Source of the DNA: Flavobacterium cyclinae
GTDB taxonomy: Bacteria; Bacteroidota; Bacteroidia; Flavobacteriales; Flavobacteriaceae
Assembly (NCBI RefSeq): GCF_021172145.1
Contig: NZ_CP089095.1
Span: forward strand, 2,542,001 to 2,606,000
Length of the DNA stretch: 64,000 nucleotides
Direction: 5' to 3'
The stretch's first letter is position 1, and the number at the start of each line of letters is the position of its first letter. Below, piece after piece: positions 54,037-62,282 of the stretch. The translations under genes and the position numbers were made by a program. The notes beneath the pieces were generated by a model. The model saw only the letters and a program-made list of their open reading frames with translations. It did no database searches and had not been told where the DNA came from.

Positions 54037-54090
54037 CCCGCTATACATTACAATCCATGCTAACGCATTGGATTTTCATTACTATCGGGG
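54037..54090. repeat. Long imperfect palindrome between folC and TonB-domain gene
   Basis: CCCGCTATA...AATCCATGC at 54037-54060 pairs imperfectly with GCATTGGATT...TATCGGGG at 54065-54090 around TAAC. The block is GC-richer than its surroundings and contains no ORF. It could terminate the TonB operon, but no T-run follows, so a dispersed palindromic element is as likely. Confidence 0.5.
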
Positions 54091-54103
54091 TTAGTTAGTA
54101 AAA

Positions 54104-54517
54104 TTATGGGATTTCTTGGCTAAAAACAAAAACAATATAACCAATTTGAACATCAGGAGCATTTTTGTCTTTATTCCACTTAAACATCTTAGCTTTATCA
54201 ATACTTGCTTTAATCAAACAAGAAGAATTAGTCGTTGAACCACGTGATACTTGAGCCGTAATAACGCTTCCTTCCTTATTTACTTTAACTTGTATAACAA
54301 CTTTACCTGTCTCCTCGCATTTTAAATCCGAAAAATTAAAATCTGATTTTTCAATAATTCTTCCGCTTAAATGATAATTTTTTTGACCAGTCGAAGTTTG
54401 ATGAAAACTATTCGAATAAGTTGGCACACTAGCCTCACCTTTTCCATAACCATTACCATCTGAATTTTGTCCAAAAGTCATTATAGAAAACAAAACTAGA
54501 AAGTAAACTAATTTCAT
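54104..54517 (-). CDS. Exported free TonB C-terminal domain protein
   Basis: The 137-residue protein has a signal peptide (about 1-16, ending FGQ) and then only a TonB-type C-terminal domain (about 48-135; ETGKVVIQVKVNKEGSVI, FKWNKDKNAPDVQIGYI). It is clearly paralogous to the TonB encoded two bases upstream (ESGKVVVKIWVNRQGNVI, FKWQPDADAPETQIGFV). It lacks the membrane anchor and the proline-rich linker, so it cannot couple to ExbBD in the usual way. It keeps two Cys positions also present in the TonB copy. Role unknown. Confidence 0.82.
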   Translation of the reverse strand: MKLVYFLVLFSIMTFGQNSDGNGYGKGEASVPTYSNSFHQTSTGQKNYHLSGRIIEKSDFNFSDLKCEETGKVVIQVKVNKEGSVITAQVSRGSTTNSSCLIKASIDKAKMFKWNKDKNAPDVQIGYIVFVFSQEIP

Positions 54518-54519
54518 AT

Positions 54520-55326
54520 TTACTCACCCACTTGAAAGTTAACAACCACAAAACCAATTTGAGTTTCAGGAGCATCAGCGTCAGGTTGCCATTTAAAAGT
54601 TTTTGCGGTTTCTAAAGCGGGATTTACTAGACAAGGATTAGTATTTGTTGTCCCTTGGGTTCTCTCTGCTTTTATAACATTGCCTTGACGATTCACCCAA
54701 ATCTTAACCACTACTTTACCAGATTCATTACAATCTTGAATCTTTTTACTGTTACCTGATAATTTTCTACCAGTCAATCCCCAACCAGTTCCTTTACCAG
54801 TACCAATCCCATCTCCAGATCCATTACCATAAAAACTATTGGCATATAAACTACCATTAGGATTTCCTTTATCTCCACCTTCATTGTCAGGTCCATGACC
54901 TGCTTGGATTTTTCCGTCTTGTTTTGGACCTTTAATAATACTATTCAAAGCATTATTAGTAGGTTTAGTCGGCTTAGTTTCGGTAGGTTTTACAGGCTTT
55001 GGTTCAATTGGTTTCGTTTGTGGTTTTGGCTTTTCTGTTTTAGGCATGGTAACAGGTGCATCATCATCTTGAGTCAAAACATTATCTTCATCTGAAGGAG
55101 TTGGTTCTGTCTTAGCTTGATCAAGTGCTGATTGAACAGGTTCTGTTGGTTGAACATCACCACTTCCTGTGTCAGTAGTCCCAAAATTGACCGCAATTCC
55201 ATTTTCAGGTGGCGGATCCATGTATTTTAAACCCATGAAGAAAAAAAACAACAAAAACAGTATTACAAATATTGCACTTGTAATAGCAAATGATTTTTTT
55301 TCTTCAGGAGTTTCTAAAAATTTCAT
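54520..55326 (-). CDS. TonB family energy transducer
   Basis: The 268-residue protein has an N-terminal membrane anchor (about 13-31, AIFVILFLLFFFFMG), a Pro/Lys/Thr-rich periplasmic linker (about 60-125), a Gly/Asn-rich stretch (NGSLYANSFYGNGSGDG region) and a TonB C-terminal domain (about 185-268). It transmits proton-motive force from ExbBD to outer membrane receptors. It begins six bases after exbD. A second copy of its domain follows as a separate exported protein. Confidence 0.93.
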   Translation of the reverse strand: MKFLETPEEKKSFAITSAIFVILFLLFFFFMGLKYMDPPPENGIAVNFGTTDTGSGDVQPTEPVQSALDQAKTEPTPSDEDNVLTQDDDAPVTMPKTEKPKPQTKPIEPKPVKPTETKPTKPTNNALNSIIKGPKQDGKIQAGHGPDNEGGDKGNPNGSLYANSFYGNGSGDGIGTGKGTGWGLTGRKLSGNSKKIQDCNESGKVVVKIWVNRQGNVIKAERTQGTTNTNPCLVNPALETAKTFKWQPDADAPETQIGFVVVNFQVGE

Positions 55327-55332
55327 CTCTGT

Positions 55333-55728
55333 TTATTTTGGATTAACAGCTACTACCATTTTAATTTGATTTCGATAAGCTATATCCATTACTTTAACTA
55401 CTTTTTCGTGAGGTACTGATTTTTCAGCACGTAAAACAATGGATTTATTTTCAACATTAGCAAACAATGCTAATAATTGACTTTCCAAATCAGCTTCGTT
55501 CACTTTATCTTTATCAATAAAAAAATTCAAATCTTTATCTATACTAACAGAGGTACTTTTATTACTATCGGTTTTTCCTTTAGCTTTTGGCAACACTAAA
55601 TCTAATGCATTAGTTGTTACCATTGTAGATGTTAACATAAAAAAGATTAACAACAAGAAAACAATGTCGGTCATTGACGACATATTAAATTCTGTAGAAA
55701 CTTTATTTCTTGTTTTACCTAATTTCAT
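55333..55728 (-). CDS. exbD: ExbD/TolR family biopolymer transport protein
   Basis: The 131-residue protein has the short cytoplasmic N-terminus STEFNMSSMTDIVFLLLIFF, with the conserved Asp in MTDIVFLLLIFFML (about residue 21), one membrane helix, and a periplasmic domain ending VVAVNPK. It forms the proton-driven motor with ExbB. Its ATG overlaps the exbB stop by one base. Confidence 0.94.
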   Translation of the reverse strand: MKLGKTRNKVSTEFNMSSMTDIVFLLLIFFMLTSTMVTTNALDLVLPKAKGKTDSNKSTSVSIDKDLNFFIDKDKVNEADLESQLLALFANVENKSIVLRAEKSVPHEKVVKVMDIAYRNQIKMVVAVNPK

Positions 55729-56432
55729 TATACAGGTTCATTTAATAAGTCCAAGAAGTCAACAGCGTTAGCTTCCATTTGATTTACAACTTTATTGGTT
55801 CTAACAACTAAATGATTGTATCCAACATAAGCAATAATTCCCACAACTAAACCAACAACTGTAGTCGTCATTGCTGTATATATACCTTCTGCTAGTGCTC
55901 CAACTTCAATTTGACCACCACCACTGGCCATTTCATGAAAAGCAAGAATCATACCAAGAACTGTCCCAAGAAAACCAATCATAGGACCAGCACCAGAAAT
56001 TGTAGCTAACATACTTGTATTTTTCTCTAACTTGTACAACTCTAAATTTCCTGCATTTTCAATTGCTGTATTTATATCTTCTAAAGGCTTCCCTATACGA
56101 GATATCCCTTTTTCAATTAATCTAGCTACTGGAGAATTAGTTTGAGCACATAACATCTTAGCCGCATCTATTTTACCGGACATGATGTTCATTTTAATAT
56201 TGTTCATAAAATTAGCATCAATTTTAGAAGCTTTATTAATTGCCATTAACCTTTCAAAATACAAAAATAGCGCTGCAAACATAAGTAGAAAAAGAACTAA
56301 CATAATAACCTGTCCTCCTATACCTCCACTTGTAAGCAAACTCCAAACAGAAAGTGTTTTTTCTGTTGGTTGTGCATCAGCAGCAACTTGACTTGCTACA
56401 GCTAAACTATCAGCTTGAAGAAATAAACTCAT
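55728..56432 (-). CDS. exbB: MotA/TolQ/ExbB proton channel family protein
   Basis: The 234-residue protein has three membrane helices (about 37-58, 140-165 and 180-205) and the conserved segments SGAGPMIGFLGTVLGMILAF (about 142-161) and GIYTAMTTTVVGLVVGI (about 184-200). An N-terminal extension before the first helix (ADAQPTEKTLSVW) is usual in Bacteroidota. It powers TonB or Tol with ExbD. It is 50 bases downstream of nhaD. Confidence 0.94.
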   Translation of the reverse strand: MSLFLQADSLAVASQVAADAQPTEKTLSVWSLLTSGGIGGQVIMLVLFLLMFAALFLYFERLMAINKASKIDANFMNNIKMNIMSGKIDAAKMLCAQTNSPVARLIEKGISRIGKPLEDINTAIENAGNLELYKLEKNTSMLATISGAGPMIGFLGTVLGMILAFHEMASGGGQIEVGALAEGIYTAMTTTVVGLVVGIIAYVGYNHLVVRTNKVVNQMEANAVDFLDLLNEPV

Positions 56433-56482
56433 AATAATAATTGATTTGTATTAAAAAACGCAGAAAAATTTTAAATATTGTC

Positions 56483-57841
56483 TTAATGAGAATTCAATAA
56501 AAAATCTCTTAAAATAACAAACACGCCACTTCCTGCTAAAAATCCTAATAATGCTAATCCACCTATTTTTTTCAAATACCAAAAGAAATCGATTTTTTCC
56601 ATTCCCATAGCCACAACACCAGCTGCTGAACCAATAATCAATATACTTCCTCCTGTACCCGCTGCATAAGCAATAAAATGCCACGCAGGTTCATCCATTC
56701 CGATTTGGAACATACCAATACTTGCCGCAACTAATGGAACGTTATCAATAATTGCAGAACCCGCACCTAATAAAAGCACTACTAAATCTGATATTTTAGT
56801 TGAAGCGTGTTCTGTTCCTAAATAAGGAACATTTGCTTCTAATGCACCAGCAAAATCAAACAACATTCCTAGAGATTCTAATGCAGCAACTGCCATTAAA
56901 ATTCCTAAAAAGAATAACAAACTCGGCATTTCAATTTTAGATAAAGATTTATGTAGCGGACTATTGTGACTTATATCATGGTCTCCCATAGCCTTTCCAA
57001 CTTTAAATCTCCTATTACTTAAATATTCAGCAACAGCTGAAACTACCGCTAAAGAAAGCATCATTCCAACATAAGGAGGCAAATGCGTTAAAGTCTTGAA
57101 AATTGGAACAAACAAAATTCCACCTAAACCAAGATAAAACATCAAAGCACTATTAGTAGAATTTGCATTGTCTTCAGTTATAATTTCATCAATGTTTCCT
57201 TTAAAAATAGCCATTCTAGAAGCTATTAATGTAGGCAAAGCATAACATACAATTGATGGCAATAAAACATGGATAATCAATTGAGAAGCTGAAACTTTAT
57301 TTGCAATCCATAACATCGTAGTAGTTACATCTCCTATTGGAGACCAAGCCCCTCCAGCATTAGCAGCAATTACAATTAATCCCGCAAACCAAAGACGAGT
57401 TTCTTTATCACTTACAATTTTTTGTAAAATTGTAATCAATACAATTGTTGCTGTTAAATTGTCAATAATAGCTGATAAAACAAAAGCTAAAGTTGAAAAC
57501 AACCATAACAATTTTATTTTACTCTTTGTTTTAATAAATGATTTTATCGTTGAAAATCCATCAAAATAGTCAATAATTTCAACAATAGTCATAGCTCCCA
57601 TCAAGAAGAACAATATTTCTGCCGTCTTACCTAAATGATGTAATAAAACTCCTTCTACATGATGAGCTTCTTTACCTATACCTGGTATAATTTCATAAAC
57701 CGGTAAATGATTAACTGCAATAATAGCCCATAATACAGCCATCATTCCTAAGGCAGGAATTAATTTATCTATTTTGAAAGTATGCTCCATTGCAATACCT
57801 AAGTATCCTAGAACAAATATTGTAACCAATAGGATTTCCAT
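56483..57841 (-). CDS. nhaD: NhaD-type sodium/proton antiporter
   Basis: The 452-residue protein has about 11 to 12 membrane helices. The ion-transporter superfamily motifs are SAIIDNLTATIVLIT (about 112-126), ANAGGAWSPIGDVTTTMLW (about 153-171) and GAGSAIIDNVPLVAAS (about 362-377), each with the Asn/Asp pairs typical of NhaD. It exports Na or Li for protons. It begins 18 bases after the dehydrogenase gene and may be co-transcribed with it and with exbBD-tonB. Confidence 0.93.
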   Translation of the reverse strand: MEILLVTIFVLGYLGIAMEHTFKIDKLIPALGMMAVLWAIIAVNHLPVYEIIPGIGKEAHHVEGVLLHHLGKTAEILFFLMGAMTIVEIIDYFDGFSTIKSFIKTKSKIKLLWLFSTLAFVLSAIIDNLTATIVLITILQKIVSDKETRLWFAGLIVIAANAGGAWSPIGDVTTTMLWIANKVSASQLIIHVLLPSIVCYALPTLIASRMAIFKGNIDEIITEDNANSTNSALMFYLGLGGILFVPIFKTLTHLPPYVGMMLSLAVVSAVAEYLSNRRFKVGKAMGDHDISHNSPLHKSLSKIEMPSLLFFLGILMAVAALESLGMLFDFAGALEANVPYLGTEHASTKISDLVVLLLGAGSAIIDNVPLVAASIGMFQIGMDEPAWHFIAYAAGTGGSILIIGSAAGVVAMGMEKIDFFWYLKKIGGLALLGFLAGSGVFVILRDFLLNSH

Positions 57842-57859
57842 CGAAAAAAAATTATTTAA

Positions 57860-59086
57860 TTATACAAGTTGTTTTAAAGCAATTTCAAAAGCTGTAGCAC
57901 TAATATTCTTTTTATCAGCATTTAAATCATGTGCTTTTTGAATTGCATTTTTAATCGTATTTGAAGTATCCGAGAAAATAGCTTCGTCTGTCATTTGAAC
58001 TTTTTTCTCCATGAAATAAGCAAAAACTCTTGCCATTCCACAATTAGCAATAAAATCAGGGATTAAGCTTACTTTTTTATCTGTTTCTTCCATAATAGGA
58101 CCAAAGAAAATTTCTTTATCCGCAAAAGGAACATTAGCTCCACTAGAAATAACTTCTAAACCTGAAGCCACCATATTATCTACTTGCTCTTTTGTAACTA
58201 ATCTAGAAGCAGCACATGGGGCAAATACTTGAGCTCCCATTGACCAAATCTTTTCATTAATTTCAGCAAATGGAATCATATTATCAGCAACTAATTTATT
58301 ACCGTCTTTATTTAAAAATAATGTAGTGATTTCTTCAAAAGAAAATCCGTTTTCATTTATAACACCACCATCTCTATCGATGATTCCAACAACTTTAGCT
58401 CCCATTTGAGATAAATAAAAAGCTGCTGCTGAACCTACATTTCCAAAACCTTGAACAATGGCTTTTTTACCTTTAACATCACCTCCATAAATAGCATAAT
58501 AATGACGAACTGCTTCTGCTACTCCATAACCAGTAATCATATCGGCTACTGTATATTTTCTATTTACATCTGGAGAAAAATTTGGATTTTCAATTACTTT
58601 AATAACACCTTGACGTAACTGTCCAATTCTATTAATTTTATCAGCTTCAGTAGGTTTGAAATGTCCATTGAAAACACCTTCCTGTGGATGCCAAACACCA
58701 CAATCTTCAGTCATTGGAATAACTTCATGTATTTCATCTACATTTAAATCACCACCAGTTCCGTAATAATTTTTTAATAATGGAGAAACCGCTTTATACC
58801 ATCTTTCTAAAACGCCTTTTTTTCTAGGATCATTTGGATCAAAATTAATTCCCGATTTTGCTCCACCAATTGCTGGTCCCGAAACTGAGAACTTAACTTC
58901 CATAGTTTTAGCTAATGAAAGTACTTCATTCATATCTAATCCTTTACGCATACGAGTTCCACCTCCAGCAGCACCTCCTCTTAACGAATTGATTACTGTC
59001 CATCCTTCTGCATCTGTTTCAGGATCTTTCCAATTAAAAACTATTTCCGGTTCTTTGTTCTCAAATTTTTTTAATAAATCTTTCAT
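57860..59086 (-). CDS. Glu/Leu/Phe/Val-type amino acid dehydrogenase
   Basis: The 408-residue protein has the Glu/Leu/Phe/Val dehydrogenase layout: glycine-rich loop GGAAGGGTRMRKGLDMNEV (about 33-51), the catalytic Lys in GPAIGGAKSGI (about residue 79), GDLNVDE (about 115-121), and the NAD-binding GFGNVGSAAAFYL (about 215-227). It oxidatively deaminates an amino acid with NAD(P). The binding pocket does not let me decide between glutamate and branched-chain substrates. A minus-strand TATATTTG at 59121-59114 could be its -7 promoter element. Confidence 0.9.
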   Translation of the reverse strand: MKDLLKKFENKEPEIVFNWKDPETDAEGWTVINSLRGGAAGGGTRMRKGLDMNEVLSLAKTMEVKFSVSGPAIGGAKSGINFDPNDPRKKGVLERWYKAVSPLLKNYYGTGGDLNVDEIHEVIPMTEDCGVWHPQEGVFNGHFKPTEADKINRIGQLRQGVIKVIENPNFSPDVNRKYTVADMITGYGVAEAVRHYYAIYGGDVKGKKAIVQGFGNVGSAAAFYLSQMGAKVVGIIDRDGGVINENGFSFEEITTLFLNKDGNKLVADNMIPFAEINEKIWSMGAQVFAPCAASRLVTKEQVDNMVASGLEVISSGANVPFADKEIFFGPIMEETDKKVSLIPDFIANCGMARVFAYFMEKKVQMTDEAIFSDTSNTIKNAIQKAHDLNADKKNISATAFEIALKQLV

Positions 59087-59167
59087 TGTGTTGGTTAAAT
59101 TTTTTTGGTTTTACAAATATACATATTCTGTTTAAGCATAGAAGCTAAAAGTATTTTTTTTAGTTTT

Positions 59168-60238
59168 TTATAACATTTTATTGTACACTACTCCAGATGA
59201 ATGATTTTTACAAGCCCCTGTTACTGAAGACAATACATTAATTTCATTTCTTAGTTTAAGAACTCCTAAAAAACCAAAAATTAATGCTTCTTTAAATTGT
59301 ATAGTTTTATCATCTGGAATTACAATTTTTGTTGTAGGTAAATAATTACAGAGCCTATCAATCAAAAATCTATTATATGCACCACCTCCTGTTACTAATA
59401 AATTCGAATTTTGTTTAGAACAAATGTTTGCAATTTGAAGAGCAATATGTTCGACAAAAGTGCAAAGTTTATCTTTTACGTCGATTGAAAAGGAATGCAT
59501 AATTGGGAAAATTTCCGCATTTACGAATTCAATTCCAAGTGATTTTGGATAAGGTGCTTTGTAAAAATCCAAATCATTTAATTTTCGCAATAAATCTTGA
59601 TTTAAATTTCCAGATTTTGCAAGATTTCCAGCATCATCATAAAGAAAACCCAATTCATTCGCATAAAAATTTAAAACGGTATTTACTGGTGAGATATCAA
59701 ATGCAATTCGTATTCCATTTTCATTAAATGACACATTAGAAAATCCGCCTAAATTCAGACAGTAATCATATTCCGAAAAAAGTAATTCGTCTCCTACAGG
59801 AACTAACGGCGCTCCCTGACCGCCTAATTTAACATCTTGCACTCTAAAATCACAAACAATTGTTTGATTTACTAAATCACGAATCAATGGCAGATTACCA
59901 ATTTGAAGGGTAAATCCATTTTGAGGTTGATGTAAAATAGTATGGCCATGACTACAAACGGCATCGATTTCAATTAGATTATGTTTTGTAATAAAATCTG
60001 AAATTATAGAAGCTAAAAGTTTTGTATAACCGAAATTCAGTTCCTCTAATTCTGATGTGGTAAAATGAATAGCATTTTTCAATTTATTAAGCCATTCTTC
60101 AGAATAAGAAACAGTCTCAGATTGAAATATTTCAAACGACCAATGGTCTGTATAATTGAATTTTATGTAAGCTAAATCGACTCCATCTAATGATGTGCCC
60201 GACATAACTCCGATAACGTTGTAGTTTTCTTTAAACAT
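59168..60238 (-). CDS. anmK: Anhydro-N-acetylmuramic acid kinase
   Basis: The 356-residue sugar kinase has the opening GVMSGTSLDGVDLAYIKF (about 10-27; ATP-binding), GHTILHQPQNGFTLQIGN (about 96-113), DFRVQDVKLGGQGAPLVP (about 126-143) and LLVTGGGAYNRFLIDRL (about 280-296). It phosphorylates and opens anhydro-MurNAc to MurNAc-6-P in peptidoglycan recycling. With mpl this makes two recycling genes in the window. It is divergent from the acyl-CoA dehydrogenase. Confidence 0.94.
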   Translation of the reverse strand: MFKENYNVIGVMSGTSLDGVDLAYIKFNYTDHWSFEIFQSETVSYSEEWLNKLKNAIHFTTSELEELNFGYTKLLASIISDFITKHNLIEIDAVCSHGHTILHQPQNGFTLQIGNLPLIRDLVNQTIVCDFRVQDVKLGGQGAPLVPVGDELLFSEYDYCLNLGGFSNVSFNENGIRIAFDISPVNTVLNFYANELGFLYDDAGNLAKSGNLNQDLLRKLNDLDFYKAPYPKSLGIEFVNAEIFPIMHSFSIDVKDKLCTFVEHIALQIANICSKQNSNLLVTGGGAYNRFLIDRLCNYLPTTKIVIPDDKTIQFKEALIFGFLGVLKLRNEINVLSSVTGACKNHSSGVVYNKML

Positions 60239-60260
60239 GGGTTAAAATTACAAATTGTTA

Positions 60261-60291
60261 TTGAAAATTTGGTAATTAATCTTTACATTTG
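60261..60291 (+). promoter_or_regulatory. Promoter of the acyl-CoA dehydrogenase (TTG-N20-TACATTTG)
   Basis: TTG at 60261-60263 and TACATTTG at 60284-60291 are 20 bases apart. Transcription would begin near 60296, which excludes the upstream in-frame start at 60269 and supports the ATG at 60335. Confidence 0.65.
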
Positions 60292-60334
60292 GTTCCTGAA
60301 ATTACAAAATAATCAAACATTACATCTAAATAAT

Positions 60335-61474
60335 ATGGATTTTAAATTAACCGAAGAGCATTTAATGATTCAGCAAGCTGCTAGAGATTTTGCTCAAACA
60401 GAATTATTACCTGGAGTTATTGAAAGAGATGAGCATTCAAAATTCCCTACAGAACAAGTAAAAATGATGGGAGAACTTGGGTTCTTAGGAATGATGGTTG
60501 ATCCAAAATATGGTGGAGCTGGTTTAGATAGTTTATCATACGTTTTAGCAATGGAAGAAATTGCAAAAGTGGATGCTTCTGCAGCAGTTATCATGTCGGT
60601 AAACAACTCATTAGTTTGTGCTGGTTTAGAAAAATATGGTTCTGAAGAACAAAAAATAAAATACTTAACCCCTCTTGCTAAAGGAGAAAAAATCGGAGCT
60701 TTCTGTTTATCAGAACCAGAAGCAGGTTCAGATGCTACATCACAAAGAACGACAGCTATTGATATGGGCGACCATTATTTAGTAAACGGTACAAAGAACT
60801 GGATTACAAACGGTGGAACTGCATCAACATATTTGGTAATTGCTCAAACGGATGCTTCAAAAGGACACAAAGGAATCAACGTTCTTATCGTGGAAAAAGG
60901 AATGCCTGGATTTGAAGTAGGTCCAAAAGAGAAAAAAATGGGAATCCGTGGTTCTGATACTCATACTTTATTATTTAATGATGTAAAAGTTCCAAAAGAA
61001 AACAGAATTGGTGAAGACGGATTTGGTTTTGCTTTTGCTATGTCAACTTTAAACGGAGGACGTATTGGAATTGCATCTCAAGCATTAGGAATTGCACAAG
61101 GAGCTTATGAATTAGCATTGAAATATTCTCAAGAGCGTGTGGCTTTCGGAAAACCAATTTTCAATCACCAAGCAATCGCTTTCAAATTAGCGGATATGCA
61201 TGTAAAAATTACATGTGCTAGATTGTTAATTCACAAAGCAGCTACAGAAAAAGACAATGGTGAAGATATTGCACATTCTGGTGCTATGGCTAAATTATAT
61301 GCTTCTGAAATTGCTTTAGAAGTAGCAAACGATGCTGTTCAAATTCACGGAGGAAATGGTTACGTAAGCGAATACCACGTAGAAAGAATGATGCGTGATG
61401 CTAAAATCACTCAGATTTATGAAGGAACTTCAGAAATTCAAAGAATTGTTATTTCAAGAGGTTTAGTAAAATAG
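60335..61474 (+). CDS. Acyl-CoA dehydrogenase
   Basis: The 379-residue flavoenzyme starts MDFKLTEEHLMIQQAARDFA. It has the FAD-binding FCLSEPEAGSDATSQ (about 123-137), TKNWITNGGTAS, and FGFAFAMSTLNGGRIGIASQ, in two parts. QIHGGNGYVSEYHVERMMRD (about 345-364) and QIYEGTSEIQRIVISRGL end the chain, with the catalytic Glu in the YEGTSEIQ motif (short-chain type). It takes part in fatty acid or branched-chain amino acid oxidation. A terminator follows. Confidence 0.95.
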   Translation: MDFKLTEEHLMIQQAARDFAQTELLPGVIERDEHSKFPTEQVKMMGELGFLGMMVDPKYGGAGLDSLSYVLAMEEIAKVDASAAVIMSVNNSLVCAGLEKYGSEEQKIKYLTPLAKGEKIGAFCLSEPEAGSDATSQRTTAIDMGDHYLVNGTKNWITNGGTASTYLVIAQTDASKGHKGINVLIVEKGMPGFEVGPKEKKMGIRGSDTHTLLFNDVKVPKENRIGEDGFGFAFAMSTLNGGRIGIASQALGIAQGAYELALKYSQERVAFGKPIFNHQAIAFKLADMHVKITCARLLIHKAATEKDNGEDIAHSGAMAKLYASEIALEVANDAVQIHGGNGYVSEYHVERMMRDAKITQIYEGTSEIQRIVISRGLVK

Positions 61475-61493
61475 TTAAACCATAAATAAATAG

Positions 61494-61524
61494 AAATCCG
61501 ACATCGAAAGAGTCGGATTTTTTT
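61494..61524 (+). terminator. Rho-independent terminator of the acyl-CoA dehydrogenase
   Basis: AAATCCGAC pairs with GTCGGATTT, followed by a run of T. It is 20 bases past the stop. Confidence 0.9.
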
Positions 61525-61855
61525 ATTGGTATTCCTCCGCTTTAGCGAGTCGAGCTATCCGCCTCACTTTAGAAGAATTTTAAATAAGAGCACAAACAAT
61601 TACTCCACCCGAGCTTGCGAACTGACGAAGTAATTCCTAACGCATAACTTGTTTATATTTAAAAATTATACTTTTCCAAGTCTGCTGCTAACGCTAGCTT
61701 CTCATTAAGTATATAAACAACAAAAACCACCTTAATTAGGTGGTTTTATATATTTAGAGTCCCATCGGGACGATCTATTGGTAACAAAAAACCCTTCATC
61801 ATTCGATGAAGGCTTTTCAAAAGACTCGAGGACTATGTCCGACTGAGCGAAGCTA
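61525..61855. repeat. Hairpin-rich spacer with no gene
   Basis: This 330-base stretch carries a series of palindromes: AATTACT/AGTAATT arms (61598-61635), GTTTATAT/ATATAAAC arms (61651-61718), AAAACCACC/GGTGGTTTT (61723-61747), GTCCCATCGGGAC (61757-61769), and CCTTCATC/GATGAAGG (61791-61812). GC-rich patches near 61541-61560 and 61825-61850 stand out. No ORF or RNA gene was recognised; it looks like accumulated repeat debris beside the rRNA operon. Confidence 0.6.
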
Positions 61856-61945
61856 AAGGCGGCGACATACTCTCCCATCACGCCTAGGCGGACAGTACCA
61901 TCTGCGCTGTCGTCCCGAAGTTTCGGGATTAACTTCTCTGTTCGA
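61856..61945 (-). pseudogene. 5S rRNA remnant with inserted hairpins
   Basis: Blocks GGCGGCGACATACTCTCCCA, CAGTACCATCTGCGCTGTCG and TTAACTTCTCTGTTCG are identical to the intact 5S copy at 62016-62124. Between them, short palindromic segments replace the normal sequence (CGCCTAGGCG, and TCCCGAAGTTTCGGGA). The 5' third of the gene is missing. The shared flank GGCTTTTCAAAAG before both copies shows the duplication included the terminator tail. Confidence 0.8.
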
Positions 61946-61983
61946 TATCTTTAATTATTTTTTTTAAATTACATACAACAAAA

Positions 61984-62010
61984 AAGCCTGTCTATCTAGA
62001 CAGGCTTTTC
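61984..62010 (-). terminator. Rho-independent terminator of the rRNA operon
   Basis: AAGCCTGTC pairs with GACAGGCTT around TATCTA, with A-run and T-run flanks. It follows the 5S 3' end on the minus strand. Confidence 0.85.
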
Positions 62011-62015
62011 AAAAG

Positions 62016-62124
<109 letters not shown>

Positions 62125-62126
62125 AG

Positions 62127-62198
62127 TTTTTAGTTAGTAGTTTCTAGTTTACAGTAGGGAGAAAACTCCAAACTCATAACTTTTAACTCCTAACTGCC
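62127..62198. repeat. Two opposed heptamer arrays in the 23S-5S spacer
   Basis: TTTTTAG, TTAGTAG, TTTCTAG, TTTACAG, TAGGGAG (62127-62161) are followed by AACTCCA, AACTCAT, AACTTTT, AACTCCT, AACTGCC (62164-62198). The second set is roughly the complement of the first, so the arrays could pair. Confidence 0.8.
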
Positions 62199-62282
62199 AC
62201 GCCATAGGCGGGCAAATATCTTAACATACTGAGATAAAAATAATTTAAAGAAAGTTTCGCTCCCCGCCTTAGCGGGGAGGCT

